A DNA stretch of 7,425 bases from positions 1 through 7,425 of the forward strand of contig CAJGCH010000147.1 of the NCBI GenBank assembly GCA_904501845.1, read 5' to 3'. How positions within the stretch are numbered: position 1 is the first letter of the stretch; every line of letters begins with the position of its first letter. The notes beneath the pieces were generated by a model. It had not been told where the DNA came from. It made no database searches and worked only from the letters and a program-made list of their open reading frames with translations. This stretch comes from an uncultured Bacillaceae bacterium. Its GTDB lineage: Bacteria; Bacillota; Bacilli; Bacillales; Pradoshiaceae. Both the position numbers and the translations under genes were made by a program. Positions 1 to 5,540 of the stretch are shown one piece after another.

Positions 1-74
1 AAGAGTTGAAAAAACAGCAAAAATACCAGTTGAATGCCAATCATTTTTTTGATAATCCGCTCTACCGCCTCCAT
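1..74 (-). CDS. ypfB: YpfB-like small membrane protein (DUF5359-type), N-terminal part only
   Basis: An open frame starts with ATG at 74 and runs off the left edge after 24 full codons. It reads MEAVERIIKKMIGIQLVFLL and then FFQL: a short charged head followed by a strongly hydrophobic stretch, so an N-terminal membrane anchor is likely. A good ribosome binding site, AAAGGGGTG, lies at 80-88, six bases before the ATG. In B. subtilis the gene two places downstream of ypeB is ypfB, a small protein that, as I remember it, begins in a similar way (charged residues around an ER-I pattern, then a hydrophobic helix), followed by cmk. Position, strand, start signal and N-terminal character all agree, but only 24 residues are visible, so the name rests partly on context. 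The function of this family is unknown to me. The gene could be another small membrane protein. Confidence 0.6.
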   Translation of the reverse strand, partial: MEAVERIIKKMIGIQLVFLLFFQL

Positions 75-133
75 GGCCGCACCCCTTTAGGATAAGTGTA
101 TCCATAGGATATTAAGTTTAATCCAGCGGCCAT
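62..133 (-). CDS. possible 23-codon leader ORF overlapping the ypfB start
   Basis: An ATG at 133 opens a 23-codon frame (MAAGLNLISYGYTYPKGVRP then WRR) that stops with TAG at 62-64, just inside ypfB and in a different frame. It is preceded by AAGGTGG four bases before its ATG, a fair ribosome binding site. The stop lies 8-12 bases past the ypfB ATG, the arrangement seen in translational coupling. No family is recognised. With a frame this short, chance is a real possibility, so the confidence is low. Confidence 0.25.
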   Translation of the reverse strand: MAAGLNLISYGYTYPKGVRPWRR

Positions 134-134
134 G
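72..134 (-). promoter_or_regulatory. inverted repeat that could mask the ypfB start codon
   Basis: CATGGCCGC at 72-80 is repeated as its exact reverse complement GCGGCCATG at 126-134. In the minus-strand transcript the upstream arm contains the ATG of the mini-ORF and the downstream arm contains the ypfB ATG and the spacer after its ribosome binding site. Between the arms, TATCC at 99-103 can pair with GGATA at 90-94 or at 107-111, but not both. Pairing of the outer arms would hide the ypfB start, and ribosomes on the mini-ORF would open it. This is inference from sequence only. Confidence 0.3.
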
Positions 135-188
135 CTTCCACCTTGTCACAAGCTTCCGTTATCTTTTCTGATTCAGCAGATTAAAGCC

Positions 189-211
189 AGATCATAAAGG
201 CTTAATGATCT
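189..211. repeat. 23-bp near-perfect palindrome between ypeB and ypfB
   Basis: The arms AGATCATAAAG (189-199) and CTTAATGATCT (201-211) are reverse complements at 10 of 11 positions around one central base. The centre is only one base wide, so it would make a poor RNA hairpin and looks more like a protein-binding site or a decayed terminator. No known operator consensus is recognised. The rest of 135-248 shows no gene, and no trace of a ypfA reading frame was found there. Confidence 0.4.
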
Positions 212-240
212 CCAACATGAAATTTGTCTTATCAATAATG

Positions 241-272
241 AGACATAAAGCCGGGACTCATACATCCCGGCT
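241..272 (-). terminator. intrinsic terminator of the sleB-ypeB unit
   Basis: AGCCGGGA (265-272 read on the minus strand) and TCCCGGCT (249-256) form a perfect 8-bp GC-rich stem with an 8-base loop, starting about 18 bases after the ypeB stop. The tail after it, TTATGTCT, has only a few U residues, so termination may be incomplete. Confidence 0.65.
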
Positions 273-290
273 CATATTAGTTCTGTTTAT

Positions 291-1643
291 TTATGAAACG
301 TTATTATATACCTTGGAGGCTTCGTGCATTTTTTCCACTTTCTCTTCCTTGCCATTTTCTGCGTTGATGTAAATGCGATATGTGTCATTTCCAATCGTGC
401 CCATAAACTCATAGCATAGCACATCTTCATAAAGGTCATTAGTGAGCATGGAGAGCTTTTGGTCCATGATTTTCACTTTAGGGTTGATTGATTTCCTTGC
501 TTCTTCTTCACTAATTTTAGGCTTGTCAATCGTCCGTTCCTTATGATTTTGCAAATAATCTTCTGCAACCAGACCAACTATGGAACCATCATCAAGGCCA
601 ACCTTGATTTTGATGGCTTCTTCATAGACCGGTACAGTATTTAATTCTGTCACAAAGGTATAAACCCCTACATTCTGATATTGCGTGCTCTCAAACAGGC
701 CTATGTTTTTATAGCCCATTTTCTTCAGATAGCTTTCAGCCTTCTTGAACCCATCATTTAAGCTGATTTTAGCTTTTCCAACAGCACGATCATTGATGAT
801 GTAAATTGGGTAACCGCCCTTTTTCGTTAAATCAACATCAACATTCTCTCCATCACGGACATTCATGCTTACATGATAGAAATCATAGTTGGATCCATCT
901 TTATTTTCCGTTACCTTAACCGATTTTACATTCTTAACATTGGCATATTCCTTCGCATGCTTAATGGCCTCTTTACGTGTGATAGCTTTATCATTTATAT
1001 GTTCATAGGTGATTTTCTTTGGAGATGATGTGAAGGCTGTCCCATAGTCTTCTTTCTGGCCATAGGATTTTGCGTTTTTCTCAATCGTCTTCAAGCCATC
1101 AATCACTTGATTATCCTGCGGTTCATCACCTTGTGCCTGCGCAAGTACCATCTCAACATCAGTCCATTTCAGATTATTGGACATTATCTCGCTTTGAACC
1201 TTACGAAGCTCTCCTTGAATTTCGGAAGAATTCTTATACAAGCCTTCGAGCGTCTTATATTCCTGGTCTGTAAGAGGAGATTTATCAAGGTCGCGGACTG
1301 ATGTTTGATAAGCAAAATCACCAATCTTCGTTAAAAATGCTTCCGTCTCATGAAACGGCATCAATGTAAGAGGCAGCTGTCCTACACTGCCATGAGCCGT
1401 GTTTGTGATCCGCCACACATCTACCAGTGCCGGTGATAAAGACGTGCGGGAATTCATGGCTAATGTCGTCCCAATCTTATCATTCAAAACATCCATTTCA
1501 TATGCAAGATCATTGAATGCACGCTGGTACGTATTCTCTGCATTAATCAATAAAGCGTCTTTTTCCTGCTTTTGGGTGTACCCCCAATAGGCTGTCCCTG
1601 CCAGACCGATTGCCAATACTCCGATCAGTATATTTCTAATCAA
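291..1643 (-). CDS. ypeB: germination protein YpeB, partner of SleB
   Basis: YpeB is needed in Bacillus spores to localise and stabilise the cortex-lytic enzyme SleB, and each protein depends on the other. From the start chosen here the protein has 450 residues, which I recall as the B. subtilis length. Residues about 2-20 form a single N-terminal membrane anchor or uncleaved signal (IRNILIGVLAIGLAGTAYWG). The family-typical KIGTTLAMNS and SLSPALVDVWRIT blocks follow at 56-80. The C-terminal half holds what look like three PepSY-type repeats, roughly 217-290, 294-360 and 376-440, with the patterns DLTKKGG and YINAENGKEE. The start is taken as TTG at 1643, because the ribosome binding site AAGGGGTGA (1657-1649) is well placed for it. 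The GTG at 1652 would lie inside that site and would add only three residues. The gene follows sleB at once and is surely cotranscribed with it in the forespore. A hairpin terminator follows. Confidence 0.95.
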   Translation of the reverse strand: MIRNILIGVLAIGLAGTAYWGYTQKQEKDALLINAENTYQRAFNDLAYEMDVLNDKIGTTLAMNSRTSLSPALVDVWRITNTAHGSVGQLPLTLMPFHETEAFLTKIGDFAYQTSVRDLDKSPLTDQEYKTLEGLYKNSSEIQGELRKVQSEIMSNNLKWTDVEMVLAQAQGDEPQDNQVIDGLKTIEKNAKSYGQKEDYGTAFTSSPKKITYEHINDKAITRKEAIKHAKEYANVKNVKSVKVTENKDGSNYDFYHVSMNVRDGENVDVDLTKKGGYPIYIINDRAVGKAKISLNDGFKKAESYLKKMGYKNIGLFESTQYQNVGVYTFVTELNTVPVYEEAIKIKVGLDDGSIVGLVAEDYLQNHKERTIDKPKISEEEARKSINPKVKIMDQKLSMLTNDLYEDVLCYEFMGTIGNDTYRIYINAENGKEEKVEKMHEASKVYNNVS

Positions 1644-1647
1644 TTTA

Positions 1648-1657
1648 CTCACCCCTT
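1648..1657 (-). promoter_or_regulatory. ypeB ribosome binding site overlapping the sleB stop
   Basis: AAGGGGTGAG begins within the sleB stop codon (TAA at 1658-1656) and lies 5-8 bases before a TTG at 1643-1641. It fits that TTG well. It leaves no spacing for the in-frame GTG at 1652-1650, which is part of the site itself. The overlap points to translational coupling of ypeB to sleB. Confidence 0.7.
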
Positions 1658-2513
1658 AACGGCAGAAAATATGCTTGCCGATTTGTTTTATTTGCGGTCT
1701 TGACCATATCCAAGAACTTGTAGCGGTTTCTGGATTAAAGTAATATTCTGCTTCACCTGTTGGATCCCATCCGTTCATCGCATCCATGACCGCTTGCTTA
1801 GCCCTTTCATTTGGCGTCAGCCAAATCTGCCCATCTGCCACGGCTGTGAAAGCACCCGGCTGGAAAATGACTCCGGATACCGTGTTCGGGAAAGACGCAC
1901 TTTGAACACGGTTCAAGATGACAGCCGCTACTGCAACTTGCCCTTCATACGGCTCCCCGCGCGCTTCTCCATAAACCGCATTGGCCATTAGGTTTATATC
2001 ACTTTCCGAGAAACCTGACGGGATATTAGCCGCTGTTCCGCTTGTAGATGTGGCTGTGCCGGAAGTCGTGTTTTTGTTCGCTGATGTATTCTTCTTGGAT
2101 GAGCCTCCTGTTGCTGATTTCTTGACCTGATTCTCAATTGGCACACCTTGATAATAAGTGAAGGTGTTGCCTGCATTAATTTGCTGATGAACCCATGATT
2201 TATTGAAATTGGAGGCTTTCGTCAATTTTTGCTTTGTCGTCTCTCCAGCCAATCCATCAATCGGCAGCCCATAGCTTTCCTGAAAGTTACGGAGCGCCCA
2301 ATAAGTGCCCCAGCCAAACACGCCGTCTATTTGCCCATGATAATACCCTATGTTCTGCAAACGCGCCTGCAGCTCAATTACATCATCACCGGTCGCTCCC
2401 TTTTGAATGACCTGGTTTGAGAATGCAGATACATCTTCGTTATAGATTGGCTGCAATGCTAGGATGACACCAATCAATAGGCAGGAAAATAATTTTCTTG
2501 CTAACCCTTTCAT
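1656..2513 (-). CDS. sleB: spore cortex-lytic enzyme SleB (germination-specific lytic transglycosylase)
   Basis: SleB is a secreted enzyme of dormant spores that cleaves muramic-lactam-containing cortex peptidoglycan on germination. The product has 285 residues (B. subtilis about 305). Residues 1-30 are a Sec signal peptide: MKGLARK, a hydrophobic core, then VSA before FSNQ. A PG_binding_1 domain spans about 36-98 (GATGDDVIELQARL, DGVFGWGTYWALRNFQ, LPIDGLAG). A Ser/Thr/Lys/Gly-rich linker covers about 131-165. The catalytic Hydrolase_2 domain runs from about 168 to the end, with NAVYGEARGEPYEGQ, where Glu183 matches the known catalytic glutamate, and the family ending WSRPQIKQIGKHIFC. The start at 2513 is chosen for the signal peptide and for AGGAGG seven bases upstream. 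The frame stays open to 2648, but that 45-residue extension runs through the promoter and the prsW terminator and is not credible. ypeB follows immediately. Forespore sigma-G control is expected, and a matching promoter is seen. Confidence 0.96.
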   Translation of the reverse strand: MKGLARKLFSCLLIGVILALQPIYNEDVSAFSNQVIQKGATGDDVIELQARLQNIGYYHGQIDGVFGWGTYWALRNFQESYGLPIDGLAGETTKQKLTKASNFNKSWVHQQINAGNTFTYYQGVPIENQVKKSATGGSSKKNTSANKNTTSGTATSTSGTAANIPSGFSESDINLMANAVYGEARGEPYEGQVAVAAVILNRVQSASFPNTVSGVIFQPGAFTAVADGQIWLTPNERAKQAVMDAMNGWDPTGEAEYYFNPETATSSWIWSRPQIKQIGKHIFCR

Positions 2514-2548
2514 ATTATGCCCTCCTGAAATAGTAATGACAGTAAGGG

Positions 2549-2578
2549 TAGTTTTTGCAATCACATATAAAATATACA
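2549..2578 (-). promoter_or_regulatory. candidate sigma-G promoter of sleB-ypeB
   Basis: On the minus strand TGTATA (2578-2573) is followed after 17 bases by AAAACTA (2555-2549). I compared these with the remembered sigma-G consensus, GHATR at -35 and CATHHTA at -10. The -35 fits and the -10 matches 5 of 7. The start point would lie near 2541, giving a leader of about 28 bases before the sleB ATG. The sigma-G assignment of sleB is established in B. subtilis; the exact site here is inference. Confidence 0.4.
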
Positions 2579-2591
2579 AATGTACCCAAAA

Positions 2592-2628
2592 ACAAAAAAA
2601 CTCTCCATTCAAAAATGAATGAAGAGTT
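2592..2628 (-). terminator. intrinsic terminator of prsW
   Basis: AACTCTTCATTC (2628-2617) and GAATGGAGAGTT (2610-2599) form a 12-bp stem with one G-U pair and a 6-base loop. A run of T residues follows at once. It begins 7 bases after the prsW stop and separates prsW from the sleB promoter. Confidence 0.88.
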
Positions 2629-2634
2629 CCTTTT

Positions 2635-3309
2635 CTATAAAATTTCATAGGTCTGCTTAAAAGCCTTTTCTGTGAGAATACGGGCTTTTTTCACCTTCCA
2701 TAACCCAAGTCCCCAAAGGAAGAACATGAACGGAATCAAGTACACATACCAATTAACTTCCATCAATAGAATGTAATTAAATAATCCATGCAAGAGGAAT
2801 GGTATGATAAGGGCAATAATCAAGTATTTCAGGCGCTTTTCCTTAGAGAATTTTGCCTTCCCGAAATAGAAGCCCATAATCACGCCAAACAGCCCGTGGC
2901 TTGATACCGGGAATAAGGCTCTGCCCCATGCATATTCAACCCCGTTAGAGAATAAATAAAGAATGTTCTCAAAGGTCGCAAATCCCAGTGAGATTGCTAC
3001 CCCGTAGACGATTCCGTCATATGGCTCATCAAATTCAACATGCCCAAATATTAGCAAAAGAAAAATCGCCCATTTTAACGTCTCCTCAAGAAATCCCTTG
3101 GCAAAGAAAGTATCTAGCCAAGTAGCTTGAAACAAACCTTCGAAATCCATGACATATTGAAGAAACATGACAGGAATAACGATTAGGGCACCGTATATAA
3201 AAGCCTTCAGCACTACCGATATAGGCTCTGTGTTATATTGGTCCTTTAAATAGAAATAGATAAGCAGGGCTAAACCCGGAGCAACCCCTGCGGTTATTAT
3301 ATTTAACAT
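2635..3309 (-). CDS. prsW: intramembrane site-1 protease PrsW
   Basis: PrsW is a polytopic membrane protease that makes the first cut in the anti-sigma factor RsiW, releasing SigW during envelope stress and antimicrobial peptide attack in B. subtilis. The protein has 224 residues (B. subtilis about 218) and several hydrophobic segments, roughly 4-20, 34-53, 79-89, 96-120, 134-150, 161-182 and 187-205. The conserved polar residues sit in or next to membrane segments: Glu75-Glu76 in FLEETLKW (EExxK), Glu114 in ATFENILY, His138 in SSHGLFG and His174 in LLHGLFN. These define the PrsW/glutamic-type family related to the CAAX protease superfamily. AAGGAG lies six bases before the ATG. The gene has its own terminator downstream and a weak one upstream, so it may be partly independent of ansA. 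No convincing promoter was found in the 90 bases before it. rsiW and sigW are not in the window. Confidence 0.94.
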   Translation of the reverse strand: MLNIITAGVAPGLALLIYFYLKDQYNTEPISVVLKAFIYGALIVIPVMFLQYVMDFEGLFQATWLDTFFAKGFLEETLKWAIFLLLIFGHVEFDEPYDGIVYGVAISLGFATFENILYLFSNGVEYAWGRALFPVSSHGLFGVIMGFYFGKAKFSKEKRLKYLIIALIIPFLLHGLFNYILLMEVNWYVYLIPFMFFLWGLGLWKVKKARILTEKAFKQTYEIL

Positions 3310-3354
3310 GGCATACTCCTTCCTCTCCCGTACTTACCCTCTATCCTACCATGC

Positions 3355-3391
3355 GCAAAATAAAAATACATCAAATTAAGACATAATTTGA
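3355..3391 (-). terminator. weak AT-rich terminator after ansA
   Basis: TCAAATTA (3391-3384) and TAATTTGA (3378-3371) form a perfect 8-bp stem with a 5-base loop, nine bases after the ansA stop. A U-rich tail, TGTATTTTTATTTTG, follows. The stem has only one G-C pair, so the hairpin is weak and read-through into prsW is likely. Confidence 0.5.
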
Positions 3392-3399
3392 GACATAAG

Positions 3400-4368
3400 T
3401 CACAGGGTAAATGCATGTTCAATGTCACTTTTACCATTTGCCAATAAGACGGCCAGCTTAATTCTCGCCTTCTTGCTGTCATAATCCTCCTCGAGGATAA
3501 CACCTCTCCTGCGCAAATCATGGGCACTGCCTAAATAGCCGTAAGCAGGGTACACCTTGCCCTCCTCAGCGCTCGTTGTCATGATAATCTTTACCCCCTG
3601 GCCAAGGGCGTTCTGAATCGAATCAAGCATATAAGGAGTCACCTGCCCCCTGCCTACGCCTTCAAGGATAATGCCTTGTGCGCCATTATGTACAGCCGCA
3701 TCGATGAATATTCCATCAGAACCTGTGTAGCATTTGATAATATCTACCCTTGGAATCTTATTCCCGTCTATCTCATAAGATTCATGATAAATGGGCTTTT
3801 GGTACACACTGACCACATCATTATCAATGATCCCTAAGTATCCGTACCCGAAAGATTCAAACCCCTGCAGATTAGAGGCATGCACTTTCTTAACATATCG
3901 CGCGGAATAAATGCGCTCGTTGAACACGACAAGCACACCAACATCATTTAGCAATTCATTTGCAGCAACGAAAATCGAGTTGCGCAGATTCGAATAGACA
4001 TCTGTTCCCAGTTCTTGGGGAGAACGCTGAGATCCCGTAACCACGATAGGACGAGAATCACTTATTGTCAGGTCCAGAAAATAGGCCGTTTCTTCAAGAG
4101 AGTCGGTCCCATGAGTAACGACAACTCCTGCGACACTACTATCTTCAAGCTCTTTTTCAATCGCCTCTTTAATGGCTGTCATCAAATCAAAATTGATATG
4201 CATAGAAGGCTTGCGGAACAAATCAATCACCTTAATATCGAATTCATCCGGCAATTGGCACAGCGACGCTAGCTCATCTCCGCTCAATGCTCCTGAATCC
4301 AAAAGACCTTTGGTCATTTCCTTACTGGCAATCGTACCGCCAGTAGTAATTAATGAAATTTTCTTCAT
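3400..4368 (-). CDS. ansA: cytoplasmic L-asparaginase
   Basis: The enzyme hydrolyses L-asparagine to L-aspartate and ammonia. The 322-residue product fits the AnsA/AnsB family (usual length about 320-350). The N-terminal signature ITTGGTIAS contains the nucleophile Thr12. The second signature VVVTHGTDSLEETAYFLDL contains Thr88 and Asp89. Lys161 in ARYVKKVHASN aligns with the catalytic lysine of E. coli AnsB, so all four key residues are present. There is no signal peptide, so it should act in the cytoplasm. The start is supported by AGAGGTG five bases before the ATG. It follows ypdA by 27 bases and is probably cotranscribed with it. In B. subtilis, from memory, ansA lies elsewhere (ansAB), while some other Bacillaceae carry an asparaginase at this place. 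The symbol denotes function; orthology to B. subtilis AnsA is not shown. Confidence 0.92.
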   Translation of the reverse strand: MKKISLITTGGTIASKEMTKGLLDSGALSGDELASLCQLPDEFDIKVIDLFRKPSMHINFDLMTAIKEAIEKELEDSSVAGVVVTHGTDSLEETAYFLDLTISDSRPIVVTGSQRSPQELGTDVYSNLRNSIFVAANELLNDVGVLVVFNERIYSARYVKKVHASNLQGFESFGYGYLGIIDNDVVSVYQKPIYHESYEIDGNKIPRVDIIKCYTGSDGIFIDAAVHNGAQGIILEGVGRGQVTPYMLDSIQNALGQGVKIIMTTSAEEGKVYPAYGYLGSAHDLRRRGVILEEDYDSKKARIKLAVLLANGKSDIEHAFTL

Positions 4369-4383
4369 ACATACACCTCTATC

Positions 4384-4405
4384 ACAGTCATTCGTTTATG
4401 ACTGT
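4384..4405 (-). other. hairpin spanning the ypdA stop, upstream of ansA
   Basis: ACAGTCAT (4405-4398) and ATGACTGT (4391-4384) are perfect inverted repeats around a 6-base loop, with the ypdA stop at the loop edge. No U-tract follows; the ansA ribosome binding site begins within a few bases. It is therefore not a terminator. It could block ribosome read-through, stabilise an mRNA end or be a binding site. Confidence 0.5.
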
Positions 4406-5373
4406 TTCTCTTCTTTTTCTGCGATTGAACGCGCAATTCTGCTCCCATGGAAACGGCCATTCTCTATGAAGATCTCATTCGCATTTCTTCCTGCCGCAAT
4501 AACGCCGGCAATGTACAAATGCTCCACATTGGTCTCCATCGTCTCTTCATTAATGACGGGCTTTCCGCTCTCCTCATCATAATGTACCCCACACTCTTTC
4601 AGGAAATCAAAGTCAGGATGGTAGCCAATCATAGCAAACACGTAATCATTTTTAATTTCAATTTTCTTCCCGTCTTGTTCATATATGACTGATTCCGGCT
4701 TGATTTCTCGCACATGCGCGTTAAATTCCATTTTGACCTTACCGTGGCGGACGAGAGATTCAAATTCAGGCAATATCCACGGCTTAATACTAGCCGAGTA
4801 TGATGATCCCCGGTAAATAACAGTCACTCTCGCACCTGCCATCGCCAGCTCCATGGCTGCATCAACACTTGAATTCTTGCCGCCGATAACCACCACATCC
4901 TGATTGTGATAAGGATGCCCTTCTTTAAAATAATGGAAGACCTTATCGAGGTCCTCTCCAGGAACATCGAGCCTGTTCGGCTGATCATAATAACCTGTCG
5001 CAAGGACGACATATGGTGTTTCATACTCTCCTTTTGTTGTGGACACTACGAAAAGACCATCCTCCCTTTTAACCGCGGAGAGCACTCTTTCATATGTATT
5101 GACACGGAGCTCCTTCCGTTTTGCCACTTCACGATAATATGTCAAGGCTTGCAAACGGACAGGTTTGCGGTTTTCCGTTATAAATGCGACATCTCCTATT
5201 TCCAGCTTTTCGCTCGTTGAAAAGAACGTCTGATGAGTAGGGTAGTGATAAATAGCATTTACGATGTTGCCTTTCTCGATGATCAATGGGTTCTTCCCGA
5301 TTTCTTGAAGGCTGATCGCCGCCTGCATCCCGCAAGGACCTCCACCGATTATAATTGCCTCTTCAAATGCCAT
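4396..5373 (-). CDS. ypdA: bacillithiol disulfide reductase YpdA (Bdr), FAD/NADPH-dependent
   Basis: YpdA is a flavoprotein of the thioredoxin-reductase-like family that uses NADPH to reduce bacillithiol disulfide in bacilli and staphylococci. The product has 325 residues (usual about 324-328). The FAD-binding Rossmann motif IIGGGPCGMQAA sits at 8-19 and includes Cys14, the conserved cysteine of this family. An ATGYYDQPN element lies at 125-133. A second nucleotide-binding motif, VVIGGKNSSVDAAMELA, at 161-177 serves NADPH. The C-terminal FAD contact region IAGVIAAGRNANEIFIENG lies at 288-306. It lacks the CxxC redox pair of true thioredoxin reductases; the only other cysteine is Cys261. The start has a strong ribosome binding site, AAAGGAGGA, seven bases before the ATG. 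It follows the gudB terminator and has its own putative promoter, with ansA just downstream. Confidence 0.95.
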   Translation of the reverse strand: MAFEEAIIIGGGPCGMQAAISLQEIGKNPLIIEKGNIVNAIYHYPTHQTFFSTSEKLEIGDVAFITENRKPVRLQALTYYREVAKRKELRVNTYERVLSAVKREDGLFVVSTTKGEYETPYVVLATGYYDQPNRLDVPGEDLDKVFHYFKEGHPYHNQDVVVIGGKNSSVDAAMELAMAGARVTVIYRGSSYSASIKPWILPEFESLVRHGKVKMEFNAHVREIKPESVIYEQDGKKIEIKNDYVFAMIGYHPDFDFLKECGVHYDEESGKPVINEETMETNVEHLYIAGVIAAGRNANEIFIENGRFHGSRIARSIAEKEEKQS

Positions 5374-5465
5374 CTATTTGTCCTCCTTTAAATAACCTGA
5401 CTACGGGCACATGCCAAATACAACATGGCCGATTTCATTAATTGCCATTTTAGAATAACACTTCT

Positions 5466-5493
5466 ATTATATTAACCCATAACAAGCATACAA
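5466..5493 (-). promoter_or_regulatory. candidate sigma-A promoter for ypdA-ansA
   Basis: TTGTAT (5493-5488), 16 bases, then a perfect TATAAT (5471-5466) on the minus strand. The -10 is ideal and the -35 matches 3 of 6. The -35 lies in the U-tract of the gudB terminator, so the two units abut. The transcript leader would be about 85 bases. Confidence 0.45.
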
Positions 5494-5523
5494 AAAAGCT
5501 TTCCATCAGCAGACGGAAAACTT
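5492..5523 (-). terminator. intrinsic terminator of gudB
   Basis: AAGTTTTCCGTC (5523-5512) and GATGGAAAGCTT (5507-5496) form a 12-bp stem with two G-U pairs and a 4-base loop. A run of six T follows. It starts 17 bases after the gudB stop. Confidence 0.88.
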
Positions 5524-5540
5524 TTCTTGTTAGTATTCTA

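Noticed and set aside
3..113. Plus-strand open frame of 36 codons entering from the left edge
   Set aside because: It is antisense to the ypfB-like start, which has a good ribosome binding site, a hydrophobic N-terminus and the expected context.
3303..3527. 74-codon minus-strand frame overlapping the ansA end and the prsW start
   Set aside because: It is out of frame with ansA, which is complete; the C-terminal part runs through the ansA terminator and the prsW ribosome binding site.
4172..4582. 136-codon plus-strand frame across the ansA-ypdA junction
   Set aside because: It is antisense to two well-supported genes with intact motifs and has no recognisable family.
5425..5445. Possible CcpA (cre) site in the ypdA leader
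   Set aside because: TGAAATCG matches the left half of the consensus, but the right half (GCCATG) does not.
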